Positions 53,355 through 62,350 of a stretch of 64,000 nucleotides of DNA are shown piece after piece (within the stretch, counting starts at the first letter, position 1; every line of letters begins with the position of its first letter). The position numbers were made by a program, and so were the translations under genes. Origin of the DNA: Pseudomonas putida W15Oct28 (GTDB taxonomy: Bacteria > Pseudomonadota > Gammaproteobacteria > Pseudomonadales > Pseudomonadaceae); assembly GCF_000708715.2 (NCBI RefSeq), contig NZ_JENB01000019.1, forward strand, positions 62,001-126,000, read 5' to 3'. The notes beneath the pieces are model-generated. The model had not been told where the DNA came from and did not search any database. It saw nothing but the letters and a program-made list of their open reading frames with translations.

Positions 53355-54266
53355 ATGCAACCCCTCGACCACCTCTCCCTGAACCTGTTCATTGTCGTCT
53401 GCGAAGAAGGCACTATCGCCCGCGCCGGTGAGCGCGCGTTCATGGCGCCGTCCGCGGTCAGCAAACGTGTTTCGGACATCGAGGCGCGTTTTGGCACCGC
53501 TTTGCTAAAACGCAGCAAGCGCGGCGTGGAACCGACCCCGGCAGGGCTGGCCCTGTTGCGCCATGCCCGGGACATGACCCGCGCCATGGAGCGCCTGGAC
53601 AGCGAGCTGAGCGAATACGCAGAGGGCGCGCGCGGCCATGTGCGGGTGCTGGCCAATGTGTCGTCGATCATGGAGTTCCTGCCTGAAGAGCTGTCGGCGT
53701 TCATGCTGGAAAACCCGCTGATCCAAGCCGATATCGAAGAACGCTTCAGCACCGACGTGGTCCGCGGTGTGGCCGAGGGCAGCGCCGATCTGGGCATTTG
53801 CCGAAAATCCATGGCAGTGGGTGACCTGGAGTTCGTGCCGTACCGCCAGGACCACCTGGCCGTAGTCGTCGCTGCTGACCATCCATTGGCCGGCCGCAGC
53901 CAGATTGCCTTCGAGGAAACCCTGGGCTACGACCATCTGGGCCTCTCGGCCTTTGCCACGCTGAACGCCTTCATGCGTAAAAGCGCCGAACAGGCAGGCA
54001 AGGAGCTGCGTTTTCGTTCGTACGTGTCGTCGTTCGACGCGGCATACCGCCTGGTACAGTTTGGCCTTGGCCTGGCGGTATTCCCGCAAGAGGCCGTGGC
54101 CCGCTATGCGGCGTTGTTCGACCTGCGAGTCATCCCGCTGACGGACGACTGGGCGCTTGGCGAATTCGTCATCTGCATGCGCGACCGGCACACGCTGTCG
54201 CTGTCGGCACGGCGCCTGCTTGACCACCTGCTGCTGCGTGCACCAGCCTGGCAGGTAGTCGGCTGA
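53355..54266 (+). CDS. LysR-family transcriptional regulator
   Basis: A 303-residue LTTR (LNLFIVVCEEGTIARAGERAF; PSAVSKRVSDIEARFGTALLKR) with a substrate-binding domain (HVRVLANVSSIMEFLP, LGLAVFPQEAVARY). It is divergent from the curli operon (267-nt gap) and lies upstream of the HMG-CoA-lyase operon, so either could be its target. The ATG at 53355 is chosen by family N-terminus; the frame is open to 53247. Confidence 0.9.
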   Translation: MQPLDHLSLNLFIVVCEEGTIARAGERAFMAPSAVSKRVSDIEARFGTALLKRSKRGVEPTPAGLALLRHARDMTRAMERLDSELSEYAEGARGHVRVLANVSSIMEFLPEELSAFMLENPLIQADIEERFSTDVVRGVAEGSADLGICRKSMAVGDLEFVPYRQDHLAVVVAADHPLAGRSQIAFEETLGYDHLGLSAFATLNAFMRKSAEQAGKELRFRSYVSSFDAAYRLVQFGLGLAVFPQEAVARYAALFDLRVIPLTDDWALGEFVICMRDRHTLSLSARRLLDHLLLRAPAWQVVG

Positions 54267-54364
54267 TCCATCGTGGCTGACGATGGATCAGCCCGTGAAT
54301 CACGTCTTTTCTGCCTGTCACCCAACTCTTAGTCTGGCGCAACGCTTCAGACAGAGAGACCGTG

Positions 54365-55294
54365 ATGACAACAATAACAATCAACGAAGTCGGCATGCGC
54401 GATGGCCTGCAAAGCCTTCAGACGACCATGCCAACGGCCGCCAAACGCCGCTGGATCGACGCCGCCTATGGCGCCGGCGTGCGCCACATGGAAGTCGCCT
54501 CTTTCGTACCGGCACGCTTGCTGCCGCAAATGGCCGATGCCCGCGAAGTGGTGGCCCACGCCCTCACATACCCGGGCCTGCAGGTGACGGTGTTGGCCCC
54601 CAACCTGCGCGGGGCAAGGGACGCACTTGAGTCTGGCGCCCATCGCATCGTCGCCCCGGTATCGGTCAGCATGGCGCACAGCCTGGCCAACGTGCGCCGC
54701 ACGCCCATGGAAATGGTCGAGGAACTGGGGCGCATGTGCCAATTGCGTACTGAAATGGGCCTGCATGAGGTGCAGGTCATTGCCGGCATGTCTGTGGCCT
54801 TTGGCTGCACGCGCCAGGGCGAGGTACCGTTGGCCGACCTTTGCGCACTGACCCGCCAGGTGATCGAAGCCGGTTGCGACCTTGTCTCGCTGGGTGACAC
54901 CACCGGCTATGCCAACCCGGGCCAGGTGGCGACGGTGCTCCATGCTGTGCGGGCGATTGCCGGCGACCGCCTCAAGGCCGCGCACTTCCATGACACCCGT
55001 GGCCTGGCCCTGGCCAACAGCCTGGTCGCGGTGCAGCAGGGTATTCGCGAGCTGGACGCCTCCCTGGCCGGCCTGGGGGGCTGCCCGTTCGCTCCGGGCG
55101 CGTCTGGCAATACCGTCACCGAAGACCTGGTGTTCATGCTGCAGAGCATGGGCTACGACACCGGTATCAACCTGCCTGCACTGATCGCGTCGCGCCAGGT
55201 GCTGAGCGAGGCGCTGCCGGGCGAGCCCCTTTACGGCTGCATCGCCCGCGCCGGGCTACCGCTGAACTTCGCTGACACTGCCGGCCACGCCTGA
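54365..55294 (+). CDS. HMG-CoA lyase-family enzyme
   Basis: A 309-residue TIM-barrel lyase of the hydroxymethylglutaryl-CoA lyase family. It has NEVGMRDGLQ (catalytic Arg and Asp), HFHDTRGLALAN (metal-ligand His), and the mobile active-site loop AGLGGCPFAPGASGN with catalytic Cys. HMG-CoA lyase makes acetoacetate and acetyl-CoA; related enzymes cleave other 3-hydroxyacyl-CoA substrates. ATG 54365 follows AGAGAG. A CoA-transferase gene follows after 24 nt, so the acyl-CoA substrate is probably made by that enzyme. Confidence 0.85.
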   Translation: MTTITINEVGMRDGLQSLQTTMPTAAKRRWIDAAYGAGVRHMEVASFVPARLLPQMADAREVVAHALTYPGLQVTVLAPNLRGARDALESGAHRIVAPVSVSMAHSLANVRRTPMEMVEELGRMCQLRTEMGLHEVQVIAGMSVAFGCTRQGEVPLADLCALTRQVIEAGCDLVSLGDTTGYANPGQVATVLHAVRAIAGDRLKAAHFHDTRGLALANSLVAVQQGIRELDASLAGLGGCPFAPGASGNTVTEDLVFMLQSMGYDTGINLPALIASRQVLSEALPGEPLYGCIARAGLPLNFADTAGHA

Positions 55295-55318
55295 CCCGCC
55301 TGAACGAGGAATACCACG

Positions 55319-56509
55319 ATGTCCAGACTTCCCTTGGACGGCATCCGTGTCGTCGAAATTTCGCACATGGTCATGGGCCCGACCTGCGGCATGATCCTCG
55401 GTGACCTTGGCGCCGAAGTGATCAAGATCGAGCCCGTGCGCGGCGACGGCACGCGCCGGCTGCTGGGCGCGGGGGCGGGCTTCTTCCGCACCTTCAACCG
55501 CAACAAGCAGTGCATCGCCGTGGATGTTGAAACGGCCGAGGGCCGCGAGGCCGTGCTGCAACTGATCGATACGGCCGACGTGTTCATCGAAAACTTCAAA
55601 CCCGGGCGCATGCACAAGCTGGGCCTGGACTACGCCGCGCTCCGCCAGCGCAACCCACGGCTGATCTATGCCTCGCACAAGGGCTTTCTCAGCGGGCCCT
55701 ATGACAACCGCCTGGCGCTGGACGAGGTGGTGCAGATGATGGCCGGCCTGGCCTACATGACCGGGCCGGTGGGCCGCCCGTTGCGCGCCGGCAGCTCGGT
55801 GAACGACATCATGGGCGGCATGTTCGGCGCCATTGGCGTACTGGCGGCGCTCAACGACCGCCACACCACCGGCAGCGGCCGCGAGGTGCAAAGTGCCCTG
55901 TACGAGAACTGCGTGTTGCTGGCCGCCCAGCACATGCAGCAGTACGTGGTCACCGGCGAGGCTGCAGCGCCGATGCCTAACCGCATCAGTGCCTGGGCCA
56001 TCTATGACGTGTTCACTTTTGCCGGTGGCGAGCAGATGTTCGTCGCCGCCACCGGTGAAGGGCAATGGCACGCGCTGTGTCAGGTACTGGGGCAGACTGC
56101 CTTGCTCGATGACCCGACACTGGCCAGCAACAACGACCGTGTGTTGCAACGGCCACGGCTGCTGGCGCACCTGGCCGAGGTGTTCGCGCCACGGGATGCG
56201 GGGCAACTGGCACTGCAACTGGAGGCCAACGGCATTCCCTTTGCGCCGATCCGCCGGCCGGAAGAGCTGTTCGACGACCCCCACCTGCAGCAGAGCGGTG
56301 GTATGGCCAACCTGCAACTGGAAGACGGCAGCCACACACCCATGCCGTTGCTGCCGCTGTCACTGGACGGGCAGCGCCTACAGCCGCGCCGTGCGATAGC
56401 GCGGATTGGCGAGCACACCCGCCAGGTGATGCGCGAGCTGGGTTACAGCGATGAACACATTGCCGAGCTGTGCGCAGCCGGCGTGCTGAAAACCGACGAC
56501 GCAGCTTGA
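55319..56509 (+). CDS. Class III (CaiB/BaiF-family) CoA-transferase
   Basis: A 396-residue family III CoA-transferase. The catalytic Asp is D163 in SVNDIMGGMFGAIGVLAAL. Other family motifs are RVVEISHMVMGPTCG, LGAEVIKIEP and FIENFKPG. It transfers CoA between carboxylic acids, here probably activating a branched hydroxydicarboxylate for the upstream HMG-CoA-lyase-like enzyme. It lies 24 nt after that gene, and the gamma carbonic anhydrase gene follows after 12 nt. Confidence 0.92.
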   Translation: MSRLPLDGIRVVEISHMVMGPTCGMILGDLGAEVIKIEPVRGDGTRRLLGAGAGFFRTFNRNKQCIAVDVETAEGREAVLQLIDTADVFIENFKPGRMHKLGLDYAALRQRNPRLIYASHKGFLSGPYDNRLALDEVVQMMAGLAYMTGPVGRPLRAGSSVNDIMGGMFGAIGVLAALNDRHTTGSGREVQSALYENCVLLAAQHMQQYVVTGEAAAPMPNRISAWAIYDVFTFAGGEQMFVAATGEGQWHALCQVLGQTALLDDPTLASNNDRVLQRPRLLAHLAEVFAPRDAGQLALQLEANGIPFAPIRRPEELFDDPHLQQSGGMANLQLEDGSHTPMPLLPLSLDGQRLQPRRAIARIGEHTRQVMRELGYSDEHIAELCAAGVLKTDDAA

Positions 56510-56521
56510 GGAGGGTTTGAG

Positions 56522-57046
56522 ATGGCGATTTACCAATACGACACCCTTGCGCCCAACCTGCACCCGGAAGCGTACGTGGCAGAGGATGCCACCGTGATCG
56601 GCGACGTAACCCTCGAACAAGGCGTCAGCGTATGGCCGCAGGCCGTGCTACGGGGCGACAACGAACCGATCCGTATCGGCCAGCACAGCAATGTGCAGGA
56701 AGGCGCAGTGCTGCATGCCGACCCGGGATTTGCGTTGACCGTGGGGCAGGGCGTCACCATCGGCCACCAGGCCATGCTGCACGGCTGCACCATCGGTGAT
56801 GGCGCCCTGATCGGCATCCAGGCCGTGGTGCTCAATGGCGCGGTCATCGGCAACAACTGCCTGGTCGGGGCTGGCGCCATCGTCACCGAGGGCAAGGTGT
56901 TCCCCGATAACTCGCTGATCCTGGGTGCGCCTGCCAAGGTGGTGCGCGAACTGACGGCCGAAGCCATCGCCAGCATGCAGCGCAACGCCACCGAGTACGT
57001 CGCAAAAGGCCAGAGCTTCAAGGAAAAACTGATCCGTATCTGCTGA
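56522..57046 (+). CDS. Gamma carbonic anhydrase-family (left-handed beta-helix) protein
   Basis: A 174-residue hexapeptide-repeat protein with three zinc-ligand histidines (H65, H82, H87; LHADPGF and IGHQAMLHG). It is of the bacterial YrdA/PaaY type, some of which act as carbonic anhydrase or as thioesterases on CoA esters. Because it is embedded with a CoA-transferase, a PaaY-like thioesterase or detoxifying role is as likely as CO2 hydration. GGAGG precedes the ATG. Confidence 0.88.
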   Translation: MAIYQYDTLAPNLHPEAYVAEDATVIGDVTLEQGVSVWPQAVLRGDNEPIRIGQHSNVQEGAVLHADPGFALTVGQGVTIGHQAMLHGCTIGDGALIGIQAVVLNGAVIGNNCLVGAGAIVTEGKVFPDNSLILGAPAKVVRELTAEAIASMQRNATEYVAKGQSFKEKLIRIC

Positions 57047-57112
57047 AAACCTGCTGGCGACGCCCATGAAGGCGTCGCTGCTCTCCAATAATTACAAGAA
57101 TGGAGATCCACC

Positions 57113-58429
57113 ATGGTTGCCATGACCGGCGAACTGGCGCGTGAGCGCAACGACAGCCACATCAATGAACTGCTGCTGTACCGCCGCGTGGCCTGGCGCA
57201 TCATGCCGCTGGCCATCATCTGCTTCCTGTTCTCGTACTTCGACCGCATCAACATCAGTTTCGCCAAGGCGCAGATGCAGCAGGAACTGGGCCTCAGCGA
57301 CGCCGCCTACGGCCTGGCCGCGAGCATGTTCTTCGTGGGGTATGTGCTGTTCGAAGTGCCCAGCAGCCTGGGCCTGAAGCGCTATGGGGCGCCGGCCTGG
57401 ATCTGCCGGATCATGGTGTCGTGGGGCCTGGCGACGGCGGCGCTGGTGTTTGCCTATACCCAGTACACCCTGTACTTCCTGCGCTTTCTGATCGGTGTGA
57501 TGGAGGCCGGTTTCGGCCCGGCGATCCTGTTCTACCTGGCATGCTGGTTCCCGCGCAAACACTTGGCGAAGATGAATGGCCTGTGGTTTCTGGCCGTACC
57601 GCTGGCCGGTGCGGTGGGTGGCCCGGCAGCAGGCGTCTTGCTGGGGACCATGGATGGCGTGCTGGGCCTCGCCGGTTGGCACTGGTTGTTCCTGATGTCC
57701 GGCTTGCCCTGCGTGGTGCTGGGCTTGCTGGTGCTGTGGAAGCTGGACCGCGACATCGAAGCGGCAAAATGGCTGAGCCGTGAGGAGAAGGACCTGCTGG
57801 CGGAAAACCTGGCCCAGGACAAACGCGCTGCAAAACCGATCCTCGGCTCGATCTGGCGGGTGTTGCTGACCCGCGAAGTGGCGATCATGGCGTTCATCTA
57901 CTACGTGATCAAGACCGCGTCCTATGGCCTTAACTTCTGGATGCCGCACCTGATCAAGTCATCGGGCGTGCAGGACATGCTCTGGGTCGGTGTGCTGTCG
58001 GCATTGCCGTACGCGGTGGCCTGCATCGGTATGGTGTGGCTGACCCGTCGCTCCGACCGTACTGGCGAGCGCAAACGCTACCTGGTGTATTGCCTGCTTG
58101 CGGCGGCTGTCGGCTACCTGCTGGCGTGCCTGTATTCCGACTCGTCGCTGGCGATGATGGCCGCGCTGGTGCTGGCCACTGCAGGTACTTTCATCGCCAT
58201 CCCGATCTTCTGGACCATTCCACAGTCGACCTTCTCGGGCCTGGCAATTGCCACAGGTACTGCGGCGATCAACTCGGTCGGGCAGCTAAGTGGCATCGTC
58301 GCACCGGTGATGGTGGGCAAGATCAATGACCTCACCGGCAGCAACTCCATGGGCATGCTGTCCATCGCCCCGCTGATCATGATCGCCTGCCTGGTGGTGA
58401 TGCGCTACGTGCGCAACCCTCGAAGCTGA
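57113..58429 (+). CDS. MFS transporter, anion:cation symporter (ACS) type
   Basis: A 438-residue 12-TM MFS protein of the ACS family (phthalate, hydroxyphenylacetate and tartrate transporters). It has FDRINISFAKAQMQQELGLSD and the FVGYVLFEVPSSLGLKRYGA segment. It should import the anionic substrate of the upstream CoA enzymes. ATG 57113 follows GGAG at about 6 nt. Confidence 0.9.
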   Translation: MVAMTGELARERNDSHINELLLYRRVAWRIMPLAIICFLFSYFDRINISFAKAQMQQELGLSDAAYGLAASMFFVGYVLFEVPSSLGLKRYGAPAWICRIMVSWGLATAALVFAYTQYTLYFLRFLIGVMEAGFGPAILFYLACWFPRKHLAKMNGLWFLAVPLAGAVGGPAAGVLLGTMDGVLGLAGWHWLFLMSGLPCVVLGLLVLWKLDRDIEAAKWLSREEKDLLAENLAQDKRAAKPILGSIWRVLLTREVAIMAFIYYVIKTASYGLNFWMPHLIKSSGVQDMLWVGVLSALPYAVACIGMVWLTRRSDRTGERKRYLVYCLLAAAVGYLLACLYSDSSLAMMAALVLATAGTFIAIPIFWTIPQSTFSGLAIATGTAAINSVGQLSGIVAPVMVGKINDLTGSNSMGMLSIAPLIMIACLVVMRYVRNPRS

Positions 58430-58472
58430 TTGGCGCTGAGTCTTCAAACAACAACAAGAACAAGGCACACCC

Positions 58473-59753
58473 ATGATCATTATTTCCCGGCGAGCATCGC
58501 TGATGCTCGGGGCGCTTTGCTGCGCCTGTCACAACGCGCAGGCCGGCTTCATCGATGACGCCAGCGGCAGCCTGGAACTGCGCAATTTCTATTTCGACCG
58601 CGACTTTCACGGTGACAGCGCCACGCAATCGCGGCGCGGTGAATGGGCCCAGGGCTTCATGCTGCGCCTGCAGTCTGGCTACACCGACGGCGTGGTCGGC
58701 TTTGGCCTGGATGCAGCCGGCATGCTGGGGCTCAAGCTGGATTCCTCGCCCGACCGCAGCGGCACCGGCCTGCTGCCACGTGGCAGCGACAAACGCGCCG
58801 CGGATGACTACGCCAAGGCCGTGGCCACCTTCAAGGCCAGGCTGGCGCAGAGCGAATTGAAGGTCGGCGGCCTGAGCCCGCAACTGCCATTGCTGGCCTC
58901 CAACAACAGCCGCTTGTTCCCCCAGTGGTTCAACGGTGCGCAACTGGTGAGCAAGGACCTGGACCGGTTCACGTTCACCTTGCTGCAGGTGGATGCCACC
59001 AAGTTGCGCGACTCCACCGACTATGAGGACCTGACCGCCATGGCGCAGCAAGGGGCCTATTCGGCGACGGTAACCAGCGACCGGCTGTACTACGGCGGTG
59101 TCGATTACCAGCCGCTGAACAACCTGACCCTCAGCCTTCACACCAGCACGCTCGAAGACCTGTTCCTGCGTGATTTTGCCGGGCTCAAGTTCAAGACCCG
59201 CCTGGGGCCCGGGGATGTATTCACCGAGTGGCGCTGGTTCAGCGCTCGCGAGCAGGGCCGGGCACTGCTGGGCAACGTCGACAACCAGACCCTCAGTACC
59301 AACTTCGGGTACAGCGTTCAGGGCCACACGTTCAGTGGTGGCTATCAGAAAGTGCGTGGCGATACGGCATATGCCTACGTGGGTGGCACCGATACCTACC
59401 TGTTCAGCGAACAGCAGGTCAGCACATTTGCCCTGGCCAACGAACGGGCGTGGATGCTGCGCTATGACTACAACTTTGCTGCGTTGGGGATCCCGGGGCT
59501 CACGTTCAATGTGCGCTATGTGAAGGGCGACCAGGTGGAGCCACAGCGCATCGCCAGCGCCAAGGGCAGGGCGCTGGCGGCTGGCGACGGAGAAGGGCGG
59601 GAATGGGAGCGGACCACGGATATCACCTACGTGGTGCAGTCGGGGGCGCTCAGGAACGTGTCGCTGCGTTGGCGCAATGCGAGCATGCGTTCGAATTTTG
59701 CCGATGCAGCGGATGAGAACCGGGTGATTGTGGGGTATACGGTCGAATTCTGA
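58473..59753 (+). CDS. OprD-family outer-membrane porin
   Basis: A 426-residue OprD/OccD-type porin with a signal peptide (ending HNAQA) and the family's GFIDDASGSLELRNFYFDRD start and YVVQSGALRNVSLRWRN stretch before the final strand VIVGYTVEF. Such porins admit small carboxylates and amino acids. It is downstream of the MFS transporter with a 43-nt gap, completing outer- and inner-membrane uptake for the presumed dicarboxylate. Confidence 0.92.
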   Translation: MIIISRRASLMLGALCCACHNAQAGFIDDASGSLELRNFYFDRDFHGDSATQSRRGEWAQGFMLRLQSGYTDGVVGFGLDAAGMLGLKLDSSPDRSGTGLLPRGSDKRAADDYAKAVATFKARLAQSELKVGGLSPQLPLLASNNSRLFPQWFNGAQLVSKDLDRFTFTLLQVDATKLRDSTDYEDLTAMAQQGAYSATVTSDRLYYGGVDYQPLNNLTLSLHTSTLEDLFLRDFAGLKFKTRLGPGDVFTEWRWFSAREQGRALLGNVDNQTLSTNFGYSVQGHTFSGGYQKVRGDTAYAYVGGTDTYLFSEQQVSTFALANERAWMLRYDYNFAALGIPGLTFNVRYVKGDQVEPQRIASAKGRALAAGDGEGREWERTTDITYVVQSGALRNVSLRWRNASMRSNFADAADENRVIVGYTVEF

Positions 59754-59765
59754 GCTCAGACACAG

Positions 59766-60914
59766 TCATTCTGTGGGTGCAGCCGGTTTCTCTTGCGATC
59801 TGGATCTGCGCGGTTTGCGTGGTTTTTTCTCAGGCCGCTTGCCGGGTTTGAGATGCCAGCGATCGCCGTTGGCGAGCAGGCGTTCCTGGATTGCAGGTGG
59901 GTAGTCGCCAAGAGTGGTTACGGGCGGCACGGGTTTGCCCGGCATACCGGCCTCGCGGATTACTTTCGGCCAGCGCGGTCGCCAGCACAGCAACAGGCTG
60001 AGCCAGTGCCCGGTGCCGACGATGACGAAGGCGGGCCAGACCATCAGCAGGATGACTTTGAACAGCCAGCTGCTTTTGCGGAAGAAACGACCAAAGCCTT
60101 CGAACTGGGCGCTGAAGGCCTGGATGGGTGAGGGCAACTGTGTGCTCAGGCCGGGGCGGGGGACGGCGTGTGGGCCTTCTTCCATGTAGCGGCGAATGAA
60201 CTCCCACTCGTCACGCAGTTCGCTGCCGCCTTGGCCTTGTTTGCCGAGTAGGGCCATTTCCATATGGGGGAGGCCGGTGCGGCTGGGGTGCCAGACCAGG
60301 CCTAGACGCATGCCCACGCTGAGTGAGTCATCTTCTGGGGCGATGGCTGTGCTTCCGGTTGTTTTCCATGGGAAAGTGACGATGCCGCCGCAGTACTTCG
60401 GTCGATGTAGGTGGACTTGTTGAGTTACGCGATTGAAGCGAATGAGAAGGTGACGACTAGTAAGCATTTCCAACCGCGTGAACCGAAGACCGTATTTGAG
60501 ATAAAAATAAACGATAGCGCCGTCCATGACAGCCATTAGCATCATTATGATGATGTCGATAACAGCAGGATCTCTACCGGTGAAAAGGTAAAGATAGATT
60601 GATCCCAGGGTTATTGTAACGCCGCTATATAGGATTGGCCCTAATCCTCCCAACGTCATGATTGTAATCAAGCCGCGTTTTTCCTCTGAGCCGCCGCAAC
60701 GCATCTCCAGGTAAGTCTCATTGAAGGAGTAAACAGGACTGCGTGCGCGAGGGTTTTCGCTAACCTTCCGAAAATGGACTTCCTCTTCCAAGTCACCTTC
60801 ATAAAAGTCCCGCATTACGCGTTTTTCTGCTGGCGTCATATCCGCTACGTACGCCTTGCGCGCAGTTTCAGACTCGATTGCCATCTGCCAGAAACCCCAT
60901 TCGACCAGATACAC
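59766..60914 (-). CDS. DUF6708-like membrane protein, probable effector-immunity partner
   Basis: A 382-residue protein with N-terminal soluble sequence, two TMs near residues 85-145 (GPILYSGVTITLGSIYLYLF and IDIIIMMLMAVMDGAIVYFY), a cytoplasmic domain with HLLIRFNRVTQQVHLHRP and TFPWKTTGS, and a further TM (FKVILLMVWPAFVIVGTGHWL) before a basic tail (RPEKKPRKPRRSR). It resembles DUF6708 proteins found with VasX-type toxins. The start is GTG 60914 overlapping the preceding effector stop (TAGTG); ATG 60881 is an alternative. Immunity function is inferred from position. Confidence 0.72.
   Translation of the reverse strand: MYLVEWGFWQMAIESETARKAYVADMTPAEKRVMRDFYEGDLEEEVHFRKVSENPRARSPVYSFNETYLEMRCGGSEEKRGLITIMTLGGLGPILYSGVTITLGSIYLYLFTGRDPAVIDIIIMMLMAVMDGAIVYFYLKYGLRFTRLEMLTSRHLLIRFNRVTQQVHLHRPKYCGGIVTFPWKTTGSTAIAPEDDSLSVGMRLGLVWHPSRTGLPHMEMALLGKQGQGGSELRDEWEFIRRYMEEGPHAVPRPGLSTQLPSPIQAFSAQFEGFGRFFRKSSWLFKVILLMVWPAFVIVGTGHWLSLLLCWRPRWPKVIREAGMPGKPVPPVTTLGDYPPAIQERLLANGDRWHLKPGKRPEKKPRKPRRSRSQEKPAAPTE
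60397..60443. repeat. 47-bp exact repeat (copy 1) within the DUF6708-like gene
   Basis: Identical to 63146-63192. It encodes the LLIRFNRVTQQVHLHRP region. In the other copy the homology between the two genes stops precisely at its end, so it is a likely recombination site. Confidence 0.85.
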
Positions 60915-62350
60915 TATAAGACCTCGCTGAAAGCCGAATGAAGCTCCTTCAATTCTTCGTGTTCTTCATAAGGCTTAGCCGTTTTTCCGATTCGGAAACA
61001 GCATCGCCTACACCACTTCTCCAATGAGTCATCTTCAAGTAGGTAAATTGCTATCGTCAGGACGAGACCTATCCAAAAAGCGCCGACCACCAAGCGTGCA
61101 AGCAGAAGGCGCGCAGCTTGGGTTCCCAGTTTTTTTGCAAGCTCACCCATAGAGGATGCCAACATTCTTGCAAATTTAGTTTTGGCGCTATGGGATAGGT
61201 AATCAAAAAAAGGCTTTGCGATAGCAATTGCTGTTCCGCTCTCAGCCAAAGCAAGAGCTATTGTCGCGGCGCCTCGAGCTCTGTACGCGGCAGCCAGCCT
61301 TATGTTTCGTACGCTTGATTCTTTGTTTTGGGCTTCCCGGATATGTTTATCGGCATCCGCGAAATCCCACCACGCCAATACCAACCCTCCAGCACCGGCC
61401 AATCCAGCCCCCCAAAGCTTCAACCTCCCCAAAGTCGCCGCAGCACCTCTGCCAGTCACACTTCTAGCGCCGTATCGTGTCACCACTTGGTCCACATAGC
61501 TGGCTCCAACTTCGAAGCCCGCCGCTGCCGTGGTCATCGCGGCCGCCAGAAGTTCGGTCTTCACTCTGGCATCACTGTCGGGCAGTTCGCGGGCCTTGAA
61601 CGCCATCAGCATGCCCTCCAGTAAACACACCAGCCCAGAGACGCGCACTTTGTAGAAGTCGCTGTTGTTGGCCTGCATCAGCTTTTCAGCCCAGGCTTGA
61701 TCCAGATAACGTGCAATCTGGCCACCGCTGCGTTGTGGGTCAATGGGTTGCCCGCTACGCGCAGCGTCGCTCAGACGAATGTCGACCGCCGTCCCATGCA
61801 CCGACGCAAACAACGTTAAGCGCAGACCATGGTGCAGTGCTCGGTCTGCACTGTTGGGGGCGCCGGTACGCAGTACCTGTCGCCCTAGCGCCACGTACCA
61901 CGCATGCAGGCCGATGCTGGCGGTGTTGTTGCTCTTCTGCAATTCCTCGTACAGCGAGTTGATACGCCCGAAAGCATTCGCGGCGATGTGTGCCTGCCGG
62001 GCGAGCGATTCGCGCAGTACGAACGACGACTCTGCCGGTGGTTCGGCCTTGGCCGCTTCCAGTAGCACCGCAAGCTCCTCCCGGATGTCGTCCTGGTTGT
62101 AGCTGATGCCGCGTATTGCCAGGTTTGCCCGGTCGGCCACGTCGCTGCGCCACCAGTGGTCCAGCACCTTCGTGCCCCATTCACTCAACTCCATGCCGAT
62201 CACGCACTGGCCAGTCTGCTCGGCAAAGGCCAGGCCGTTGATGAGGTCGGCGTTGTCGTAACGGTCCAGCGCTTGCAGCAAACGTTCGCTGATCACCCAG
62301 CGGGCATGGTCCTTGGCGCGGTCTTCTGCGGCTTGCTGGGCTTGTTGCAT
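60914..62350 (-). pseudogene. C-terminal part of a VasX/BTH_I2691-like toxin, separated from its N-terminus by a frameshift
   Basis: The open frame encodes 478 residues beginning AMQQAQQAAEDRAKDHARW. It contains helical regions, a membrane-active part with LWGAGLAGAGGLVLAWWDF and LVVGAFWIGLVLTIAIYLL, and ends HSAFSEVL. It is the C-terminal half of large VasX-type effectors, which form pores in target-cell membranes. In the frame upstream (codons EQA just before the ATG) the coding continues from 62353 into the region of the chimeric gene, consistent with a one-base deletion in a C-run. The stop overlaps the next start (TAGTG). Without that deletion the product would be continuous with the upstream gene. 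Confidence 0.75.
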
